Shown: one piece after another, positions 1 through 5,391 of the stretch | How positions within the stretch are numbered: the first letter of the stretch is position 1 | Layout: the number at the start of each line of letters is the position of its first letter | Origin: Gemmatimonadales bacterium UBA2960 | Lineage (GTDB): Bacteria > Gemmatimonadota > Gemmatimonadetes > Longimicrobiales > Gaopeijiaceae | Assembly (NCBI GenBank): GCA_002348465.1 | Contig: DEBI01000012.1 | Location: 873-9,804, forward strand | Direction: 5' to 3' | DNA length: 8,932 nt | Made by a program: the position numbers and the translations under genes | The notes under the pieces: model-generated | What the model was told of the DNA's origin: nothing | The model's database searches: none | The model's input: only the letters and a program-made list of their open reading frames with translations

Positions 1-115
1 ACACTTAGCCTCCGAGTGACAAGTCGGCTCATCAGACCTTTAAGAATCCTGTGTTTCGTTCTTGCGAGACGGGTCTTTGTTACTGACCTTGCCGAGTCCC
101 CGATCTGTCTATTCC

Positions 116-119
116 GGAG
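116..119 (+). promoter_or_regulatory. Ribosome binding site deciding the aminotransferase start
   Basis: GGAG lies eight bases before the ATG at 128. The upstream in-frame TTG at 62 has no comparable motif. No convincing promoter could be identified in bases 1-115. Confidence 0.6.
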
Positions 120-127
120 CTCCCGTC

Positions 128-1471
128 ATGACAATGAGTAACCTGGACCGCAGAAGCTTTATAAGAGGTGCGGGCGCATCCGCACTCTTAACTGCCGCGA
201 CGTTCGAACCGGCGATGGCCAAAGCGCCTTCAGTGCTCATGCGTAGTGCGCGTGAAGACTTTGACTTTGACTCGCCGTACGACCGAGTTGGTACAGACTG
301 CATCAAATGGGACACGCCGCTGGCTACGTACGATGGGATCCAAGTCGGAATGGGCATCGCCGACATGGATTTCCGAGCAGCGCCGTGTATAACCGAGGCG
401 CTAGCAAAGCGCTGCGCTCACGAAAACTGGGGCTACCTGCGTAGGCCACAGCGGTACTCACAAGCAGTCGTCGATTGGAACATGCGGCGATATGGGCTTG
501 AAATCGATCCGGAGAGCATAGTGTGGACTACGGGAGTCCATCCGGGAATCATTGCCGCATTACAGACACTAGCCCCTCCGGGGACTCGGGTGGTAATGAA
601 CACCCCGACCTATAACGGCTTCTACACAGACGTGCGCTTTGCGCACAATGTCGCCGAAGACAACGAGATGAAGGTCGTCGACGGAAGGTACCAGATCGAC
701 TGGGACGACTTCGAGCGTCGAGTCCGCCGCTCCAACGTGTTCATTCTCTGCAATCCTCAGAACCCGACAGGTAACTGCTGGTCCGCTGATGACATGACTC
801 GTATGGGAGAGATCTGTCTCGAGCACAACACAGTAGTTCTTTCTGACGAAATTCACTGTGATTTCGTTAGCGCCGGTGAAAAATACACACCCTTTGCGAG
901 CCTCCCCAACCGAGAAATCGTCGACAACAGCCTCACTTTTAAAGCAGCTAGCAAGACCTTCAGCCTCGCGGCGATGAAAGTGGCTTGGTACTTCTCTACC
1001 AATCCGACCCTATTGGCGCGCGTGCGTGCGAACACCCGCGCCGACCTAACCACATTAGGGATGGAGGCGAACTACGCAGCTCTTACGGAGGGCGACGAAT
1101 GGTTCGATCAGCTGTCCCCCTACCTCGACGCAAATCATAATTTTGCCGAGAAGGAAATCAACTCACGGCTCGAGGGCATCCGATACACTAAAGCCCAAGG
1201 AACATATCTGGCCTGGCTCGATGTAAATGGATTTGCCGAGGCCATCGACGCAGCAGATATAGCAGCGAGAGAAAATGAAACGGCAGTGACACAGGTCACC
1301 CCTGAAACCATTGTCCAGCGGTGGTTCGCAAACGAGGCCGGGGTATATCTGAATCCCGGACACAGTTACGGAACTGGGGGCGCAGGTCACATGCGTATGA
1401 ACCTGGGTACTTCCCGGCAGATGATTAGTACCGCAATCGAAAAAATGGCCGAAGCAATTGCTCGAATCTGA
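128..1471 (+). CDS. Tat-exported PLP-dependent aminotransferase, MalY/PatB (cystathionine beta-lyase-like) family
   Basis: A 447-residue fold-type I PLP enzyme. The N-terminus has a twin-arginine signal (R8-R9-S-F-I, then a short hydrophobic stretch and AMA at 29-31 as probable cleavage site), so the protein should be exported folded with PLP already bound. Catalytic landmarks are visible: NPQNPTG at 209-215, DEIH at 240-243 (D240 contacts the PLP ring nitrogen) and SKTFSLAAMK with K276 as the Schiff-base lysine. A C-terminal MRMNLG segment carries the likely carboxylate-binding arginine. The DEIHCD and SKTF wording is typical of the MalY/PatB group, whose studied members are C-S beta-lyases acting on cystathionine or cysteine conjugates; substrate here is unproven and an aminotransferase activity is possible. 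The ATG at 128 is chosen because GGAG lies 8 bases upstream and the Tat motif then sits at the very N-terminus. An in-frame TTG at 62 adds 22 residues that resemble nothing and has no ribosome binding site. The TPR gene follows after 14 bases. Confidence 0.9.
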   Translation: MTMSNLDRRSFIRGAGASALLTAATFEPAMAKAPSVLMRSAREDFDFDSPYDRVGTDCIKWDTPLATYDGIQVGMGIADMDFRAAPCITEALAKRCAHENWGYLRRPQRYSQAVVDWNMRRYGLEIDPESIVWTTGVHPGIIAALQTLAPPGTRVVMNTPTYNGFYTDVRFAHNVAEDNEMKVVDGRYQIDWDDFERRVRRSNVFILCNPQNPTGNCWSADDMTRMGEICLEHNTVVLSDEIHCDFVSAGEKYTPFASLPNREIVDNSLTFKAASKTFSLAAMKVAWYFSTNPTLLARVRANTRADLTTLGMEANYAALTEGDEWFDQLSPYLDANHNFAEKEINSRLEGIRYTKAQGTYLAWLDVNGFAEAIDAADIAARENETAVTQVTPETIVQRWFANEAGVYLNPGHSYGTGGAGHMRMNLGTSRQMISTAIEKMAEAIARI

Positions 1472-1476
1472 AGGAG
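1471..1476 (+). promoter_or_regulatory. Strong ribosome binding site overlapping the upstream stop codon
   Basis: AAGGAG begins on the last base of the aminotransferase TGA and lies nine bases before the ATG at 1486. This supports both the TPR start and translational coupling of the two genes. Confidence 0.75.
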
Positions 1477-1485
1477 TATAGAGTC

Positions 1486-3087
1486 ATGAAAAACATCATC
1501 AAATGCAGTGCGCTGATGGGGATATTGGCCGTACCATTCGTCATCGCGACACCTGCGCTTGCTCAGTTCCAGAATGTTGGCTCGATCGACTTTCCAACAT
1601 CAGCTAGTGGTGAAGCACAACAGCACTTCCTCCGTGGAGTGGCGATCCTTCACAGCTTCGGATGGGAGCAGGCGCGTGAACAGTTCCACGCGGCCCAGGA
1701 AATAGATCCCGATTTCGCGATGGCTTATTGGGGTGAATCCCTCACATACAACCATCCTCTGGTTTCGCAGATGGATGCGACTGATCCATCTGCAACACTT
1801 GCTCGGCTTGCCCCGACCCGTGAAGCGAGGCTGGCAAAAGCCCCAACTCCCCGCGAGAAAGGCTTCTTGAATGCTGTAGAGATTCTATGGGGCGATGGCG
1901 ACCATGTTGACCGACGTGTTGGGTATATGGAAGCGATGGAGGCTCTTTACGAGGCCTACCCAGAAGACCCTGAAGTAGCGGCTTTCTACTCCCTTTCGAT
2001 GTTGAGTGCTGTCGCCGCAACGCGTGACTTGAGCCAACGGTTGAACGTGCGAGCAGGCGATATCGCTTTGCGTCTAAATAGAGACAACCCAGATCATCCA
2101 GGCGCCGTTCACTATATCATCCATTCATTCGACAACCCACTCATGGCACCACTGGCCCTAGACGCTGCATATCGGTTCGCCGAGATAGCACCAGCGGTTT
2201 CTCACGCGAGGCATATGCCTACTCACATCTTCATCCAACATGGGATGTGGGAGTTAGTGTCGGGCCATAACCAATCCGCATATGATGCGGCACGTGAACT
2301 TTGGAAGCCTGGTCAGAGCATGGGGGATGCAGTTCACTCTCTTGACTGGGGGCAGTACGGTGACCTCCAGCTCGGAGATTATGAAAAAGCTCGCCTTTGG
2401 ATAGATCGAATAAACACCATGTCTACGGAGGGAGGATTCTCTGAAGGGGGTGCGCGAGGACAAGCTGGGCAGGCAAGAGCTGTGAACACCGTGAGCCTGA
2501 CTCAAAACCGATATACAGTCGAGACTGAGGAATGGTCGATCCAGGAAGTGACCGAAGCTTCTCCAGATCACGAGCTCCTCGCGACTGCTCTTTCCGCGTA
2601 TCACCTAATGGATCAAGAAGCCCTGAGATCCGCCGAACAGGAGCTGAAGCGCAGAGTGGACGCTGGCGAACAAGGGGGTTACACCGAGATCATGGCAAAT
2701 CAGGCGAGCGGCTTACTTCACGCCCAGATGAATCACCCCGACGTGGCCATCGGCTTTTTTGAAGACGCGGTCGAGATTATCACCCCGATGGCCCCGCCTC
2801 GAGGATCGGCTAACCCGATAAAGCCATTGTTCGAGATGTATGGGGAAACCCTGGTCGACCTTGGGCGATATGAAGACGCTATCGCGCAGTTCGAGACTTC
2901 CCTGCTCCGCATGCCCAACAGACCTCGCTCACTTCTTGGGATGGCACGTGCGCAAAACGCCATCGGCCAGGTGGCTGCGGCATCCGACTACTACCGCGCC
3001 CTTCTCGACGTGTGGGAGGGCAGAGACAATCTGGACGGCGTGCGCGAAGCCGAAGCCTACTTAGCCGACGAGCAGAACAACAATTAG
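1486..3087 (+). CDS. Secreted TPR protein with conserved histidine cluster
   Basis: A 533-residue protein starting with a Sec signal peptide (basic MKNIIK, hydrophobic core, ALA-Q cleavage after about residue 26). A TPR-like helical pair lies near 45-78 (segments GWEQAREQFHAAQEIDP and AMAYWGESLTYNHPL), and two more TPRs lie near 447-510 (LGRYEDAIAQFETSLLRMP). The middle carries closely spaced histidines: H209 and H213 in VHYIIH, then H240, H243, H247 and H252 around HMPTHIF. From memory, the xHYxIH and HMPxHI(F/Y) motifs recur in a large uncharacterised family of bacterial TPR proteins; I know of no established reaction. The spacing could suit metal or haem binding, which is inference. The ATG is preceded by AAGGAG at 1471-1476, which overlaps the stop of the exported PLP enzyme, so the two are almost certainly one operon and both products leave the cytoplasm. 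A role as partner or scaffold for that enzyme is possible but unproven. Confidence 0.88.
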   Translation: MKNIIKCSALMGILAVPFVIATPALAQFQNVGSIDFPTSASGEAQQHFLRGVAILHSFGWEQAREQFHAAQEIDPDFAMAYWGESLTYNHPLVSQMDATDPSATLARLAPTREARLAKAPTPREKGFLNAVEILWGDGDHVDRRVGYMEAMEALYEAYPEDPEVAAFYSLSMLSAVAATRDLSQRLNVRAGDIALRLNRDNPDHPGAVHYIIHSFDNPLMAPLALDAAYRFAEIAPAVSHARHMPTHIFIQHGMWELVSGHNQSAYDAARELWKPGQSMGDAVHSLDWGQYGDLQLGDYEKARLWIDRINTMSTEGGFSEGGARGQAGQARAVNTVSLTQNRYTVETEEWSIQEVTEASPDHELLATALSAYHLMDQEALRSAEQELKRRVDAGEQGGYTEIMANQASGLLHAQMNHPDVAIGFFEDAVEIITPMAPPRGSANPIKPLFEMYGETLVDLGRYEDAIAQFETSLLRMPNRPRSLLGMARAQNAIGQVAAASDYYRALLDVWEGRDNLDGVREAEAYLADEQNNN

Positions 3088-3102
3088 TAGAAGGCCGTCA
3101 GA

Positions 3103-3138
3103 GCCGCCGTTCAAGAGCTGAGGCTCTTGAACGGCGGC
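3103..3138. terminator. Perfect 16-bp hairpin between convergent TPR gene and ssrA
   Basis: Bases 3103-3118 are an exact reverse complement of 3123-3138, with a four-base loop (TGAG on the + strand). The hairpin sits 15 bases after the TPR stop and 17 bases beyond the 3' end of the tmRNA, between convergent transcripts, so it can serve both. Neither side has a U-tract, so it is not a classical intrinsic terminator; it may stop transcription together with Rho or protect RNA 3' ends from exonucleases. Confidence 0.65.
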
Positions 3139-3155
3139 CAGTCGCAACGCAAGAA

Positions 3156-3512
3156 TGGAGGCGGCGGGAGTCGAACCCGCGTCCGCGAATGAATCCAGAA
3201 GGGCCGCTACGTGCGTAGATCGCCGAAAATCTCATCCCGGACGGCCAGCGATCGACCGACTCCGAGACCAGCTATCTAAAGATCTCGTCCCCTAACCCGA
3301 TAGCAGGACCGGGGGACCAGCCCGAATTATCGACGCCTGCAAGGACCGCCTCGAGCGGGCAATCCAGGAGACGGGCTACTAAGGAAGGACCTTAGGCAGC
3401 CAGAGCCATGTCAATATCGGCATCTAAAAAGTTTCTAGGTGTTTAACGAGGCCCTAGAGCCCTCGACACGCTGCCCCACGTTCACCAAACACGTCGAAAC
3501 CGTGACGCCCCC
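3156..3512 (-). ncRNA. ssrA: tmRNA (transfer-messenger RNA)
   Basis: The RNA tags proteins on stalled ribosomes for degradation and supplies a stop codon, working with SmpB. The 5' end GGGGGCG (3512-3506) pairs with CGCCTCC (3163-3157) as a seven-pair acceptor stem with one G-U; A3156 is the discriminator base and the CCA tail is not encoded. The T-arm is textbook: stem GCGGG (3180-3176) with CCCGC (3168-3164) around loop TTCGACT. Near the 5' end ACGGTTTCGAC matches the usual tmRNA D-region. Pseudoknot 1 is readable: CGAGG 3465-3461 with CCTCG 3451-3447, and CTAGG 3457-3453 with CCTAG 3439-3435. Thirteen bases later, after the UAGAU-type context, the resume codon GCC (3421-3419) opens the tag. 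The 357-base length is normal for a one-piece tmRNA. dusB lies 92 bases upstream on the same strand; the gene may have its own promoter or be partly cotranscribed. Confidence 0.96.
3392..3421 (-). other. tmRNA tag reading frame, ADIDMALAA
   Basis: From the resume codon GCC at 3421-3419, nine codons encode A-D-I-D-M-A-L-A-A, followed by TAA at 3394-3392. The ALAA end is the usual protease-recognition signal (ClpXP/ClpAP degron) of tmRNA tags. Bases 3395-3390 and 3384-3379 form a six-pair stem over the stop codon (CTAAGG/CCTTAG), matching the helix that normally contains the tag terminator. Confidence 0.9.
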
Positions 3513-3585
3513 GATGAGTGCGGATCCCGAAGGATTTCCTAACCGCACCGTGAAGTATCTTTCAAACAACCTAATTGAACCTAAC

Positions 3586-3591
3586 ACTATA
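3586..3591 (-). promoter_or_regulatory. Possible -10 element upstream of ssrA
   Basis: TATAGT on the - strand lies 14 bases after the dusB stop and about 75 bases before the mature tmRNA 5' end. It would give a precursor whose leader is cut by RNase P, as is normal for tmRNA. No good -35 hexamer stands at the right distance, so this is a weak call. The rest of 3513-3604 holds only a small ATCC-UUCG-GGAT hairpin (3535-3524) just before the mature 5' end. Confidence 0.25.
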
Positions 3592-3604
3592 AAGGCACTA
3601 GGGT

Positions 3605-4603
3605 TCAGATCCGTAGTCTGTCGAGATGTTTCTCCCTATATGTTTCTAGCAGAATCTCGACCTCCTGAAGCGACGTTGTTTGGAATAGCTCTGTTCGAAG
3701 GCTACGGCCATCAGGAAGTCCCTTTGTGTACCACCCGAGGTGCTTCCGGAAATCAATAATTGCTCGATCCGGATTAGCTTCAAAGGCAATCGCGTTTCGT
3801 GCGTGCTCCAAGCAGATACCAAATCGCTCGACCACGTCTGGAGCCGAAGAAATTGGTAAACCATCGAGAGCCGCCCTCGCCTGCTTAAAGATCCACGGAT
3901 CCCCGTGTGAGCCACGAGCGATCATGATCGCAGCACATCCCGTCTCGTCGCGCATGCGCCGCGCGTCGTCCCCATTCCTAATGTCACCGTTCCCAACAAC
4001 AGGTATCTCGAGAGCTTCCACCAGCGCGGCGATCTCGGACCATCGAGCCTGGCCGGAGTACATATCAGAGCGAGTTCTGGGGTGGAGACATATCGCTTGG
4101 GCACCCGCCTGCTCGCACCGTAACCCAATCCCGACCGGGTCCCTGGTCTTCTCAGTGAATCCACTCCTGATTTTCACCGTAGTGGTAAGACTAGTCGCGT
4201 CGTCCACAGCTCGAATTATGGCCTCGACGAGATCAAGGTCCCTAAGGCAACCTGAACCGCCATTACGCTTTACTACCTTCTTAACCGGGCAACCGAAGTT
4301 TATGTCGATGAAGTCCGGGCTGAAGATTTCGGCAACGAAGGCCGCCGCCTCCCCCATCAGCACCGGATCTGCACCAAAGATCTGGATCCCAATCGGACGT
4401 TCGGCTTCATCGAAGCGCAAATAGTCCCGAGAGCGCTTACTGTTTTGTACAATGCCGGCTGCGCTCACAAATTCACTTACTAGGATGTCGGCCCCGAACC
4501 GACGGCATAACCGCCTGAATGGTGACTCGCTCACGCCAGCTTGGGGGGCGAGATATAACGGGGTTAAGCCCGACTTAAGCAAGGCGATGAGGTCGTATGC
4601 CAT
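3605..4603 (-). CDS. dusB: tRNA dihydrouridine synthase, DusB type
   Basis: A 332-residue FMN enzyme that reduces uridine to dihydrouridine in the tRNA D-loop, close to the usual DusB length of about 320. Motifs in order: LAPQAGVSESPFRRLCRRFGA (18-38, FMN phosphate-side loop), QIFGADP (74-80), DINFGCPVKKVVKRNGG (100-116) with C105 as the catalytic cysteine, KIRSGF (144-149), LHPRTRSDMYSG (173-184), VVGNGDI (202-208), MIARGSHGDPWIF (227-239) and the C-terminal FRKHLGWYTKGLP typical of the DusB C-terminal helical domain. Two motifs deviate from the common wording: APQAG replaces APMAG, and NGGSGC replaces the usual GAGSAL. The catalytic residue is intact, so I expect an active enzyme. The ATG at 4603 is preceded by AGG eight bases upstream and a stronger AGGTGA thirteen bases upstream. 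It stands upstream of ssrA on the same strand. Confidence 0.93.
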   Translation of the reverse strand: MAYDLIALLKSGLTPLYLAPQAGVSESPFRRLCRRFGADILVSEFVSAAGIVQNSKRSRDYLRFDEAERPIGIQIFGADPVLMGEAAAFVAEIFSPDFIDINFGCPVKKVVKRNGGSGCLRDLDLVEAIIRAVDDATSLTTTVKIRSGFTEKTRDPVGIGLRCEQAGAQAICLHPRTRSDMYSGQARWSEIAALVEALEIPVVGNGDIRNGDDARRMRDETGCAAIMIARGSHGDPWIFKQARAALDGLPISSAPDVVERFGICLEHARNAIAFEANPDRAIIDFRKHLGWYTKGLPDGRSLRTELFQTTSLQEVEILLETYREKHLDRLRI

Positions 4604-4653
4604 GGATGAAACCTAGTCACCTGAGCGAGCGGGCTGAAGCTCTGCTCCCTTTG

Positions 4654-4683
4654 AAAAAACGGACGCCCCGACTGGAGTCGCCC
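4654..4683 (-). terminator. Intrinsic terminator of the sorting-domain protein gene
   Basis: Reading the - strand, GGGCGACTC (4683-4675), a five-base loop and GGGGCGTCC (4669-4661) form an imperfect GC-rich stem with one A-G mismatch and two G-U pairs. A single G and then six T (4659-4654) follow. It lies 38 bases beyond the stop codon at 4721 and separates that gene from dusB. I see no obvious dusB promoter between 4604 and 4653, so some read-through into dusB is likely. Confidence 0.6.
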
Positions 4684-4720
4684 GCTTGAGCAAATTCTGA
4701 AAATCGTTTCTGCTAACTCG

Positions 4721-5170
4721 TCATTTCATAACAATGACCTTGCGTGTCAGGGGCCTGAGGCCATTAACACTGATCTGCATCAGGTAGACCCCGGACGCCA
4801 CCTGACGACCCATTTGATCTCTCCCGTCCCAGAATGCTTCAAACTCTCCAGGTTGGGCGTATTCGAGGCGGTCGACTGGCATGCCTTCTCCGGTCGGGTG
4901 ACTGAGAGCCACCGGATGATTTATCAGCTGGGCGAGCACATTGAAGATTCTTATAGAGACGACGGCCGGCCTCCCGTCCACGAACACCTCTTCACCAAGA
5001 GCGAAAGGAATCGTGGTCTCCGGGTTAAACGGATTCGGGTAATTCTGACCAAGTTGGAATCCATTCGTCGCCCTATCCCGCTCACCAGATGCCATCTCCT
5101 GGGCCGCAATGGATTCGGCAGTGCATATTAGGGAAAGGAGGGCAACGAGGACGCAAAAAAAGCGTCTCAT
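4721..5170 (-). CDS. Small secreted protein consisting of a FlgD-like/type IX-type sorting domain
   Basis: A 149-residue protein: signal peptide at 1 to about 23 (MRRFF then a hydrophobic core ending SIAA), a short linker, then the motif NYPNPFNP at 43-50 and ETTIPFAL, a beta-rich section (VSIRIFNVLAQLI), and WDGRDQMGRQVASGVYL at 114-130 followed by RKVIVMK at the end. This is the pattern of the FlgD Ig-like / T9SS type A C-terminal sorting domain, normally the last 80-100 residues of large secreted enzymes or adhesins in FCB-group bacteria. Here there is no cargo domain; the signal peptide runs almost directly into it. The ATG at 5170 is chosen because GGAGG (5180-5176) lies five bases before it; a GTG at 5182 would add four residues and contain that ribosome binding site. 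It may be a free-standing surface or FlgD-like subunit, or a remnant of a larger gene. It stands alone between selB and dusB. Confidence 0.85.
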   Translation of the reverse strand: MRRFFCVLVALLSLICTAESIAAQEMASGERDRATNGFQLGQNYPNPFNPETTIPFALGEEVFVDGRPAVVSIRIFNVLAQLINHPVALSHPTGEGMPVDRLEYAQPGEFEAFWDGRDQMGRQVASGVYLMQISVNGLRPLTRKVIVMK

Positions 5171-5182
5171 CAAGACCTCCAC

Positions 5183-5391
5183 ACAGAAAATGTGCAGTAG
5201 CTAAGTGTCAATCGCGCTCCATTAATGAACGACCATAGGCACGCATGCCTGATGGATACTACGGTCTGCGCCTGAATGGGGTCAAGCTGCTAAACAACTC
5301 AACTCCTGATAAATATACATACTACGCCTTGGCCTGGTTCCGCTGTGCACCGAACTAGGACACTGTCCCCGACCCTCTAGGTAATAAATGC
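5183..5391. other. Intergenic region between selB and the sorting-domain gene, with a bulged 9-bp hairpin
   Basis: Bases 5233-5241 pair with 5246-5255 (CCATAGGCA against TGCCTGATGG, G5251 bulged) around the loop CGCA. There is no U-tract after it on either strand, so it could be a Rho-type end for the recO-selB transcript or an operator. Nearer selB, GGACACTGTCC at 5358-5368 is an 11-base palindrome. An AT-rich block near 5308-5326 might hold a promoter. A perfect TTGACA on the - strand at 5211-5206 lacks a usable -10 in the right place. I found no tRNA(Sec) or other RNA gene here. Confidence 0.35.

Noticed and set aside
62..127. Longer aminotransferase starting at TTG 62
   Set aside because: It lacks a ribosome binding site and would bury the twin-arginine motif 29 residues in; the ATG at 128 has GGAG at good spacing.
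3012..3218. Small + strand reading frame ending in a RRRESNPRPR-type peptide
   Set aside because: This is the well-known false translation of the reverse complement of a tRNA-like T-arm; it runs over the hairpin and the tmRNA 3' end and has no ribosome binding site.
3439..3759. 106-codon open frame on the + strand
   Set aside because: It spans the antisense of the tmRNA 5' half, its leader and the dusB 3' end; the tmRNA structure explains this sequence.
3726..4424. 232-codon open frame on the + strand
   Set aside because: It lies entirely antisense to the well-supported dusB coding sequence and its translation has no recognisable domain.
4628..4686. Long-range pairing AGCGGGC (4628-4634) with GCCCGCT (4680-4686), which would compete with the terminator before dusB
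   Set aside because: On the - strand the 4628-4634 arm is transcribed only after the terminator, so it cannot act as an antiterminator in time; seven pairs over a 45-base loop may be chance.
5206..5211. Perfect TTGACA on the - strand as -35 of the sorting-domain gene
   Set aside because: The hexamers 15-18 bases downstream (TTTTCT, TTCTGT) are poor -10 matches and would start the transcript within the ribosome binding site.
5183..5391. Possible selC (tRNA-Sec) gene near selB
   Set aside because: No GGTTCGANTCC-type T-arm or long acceptor stem is present on either strand in this gap.
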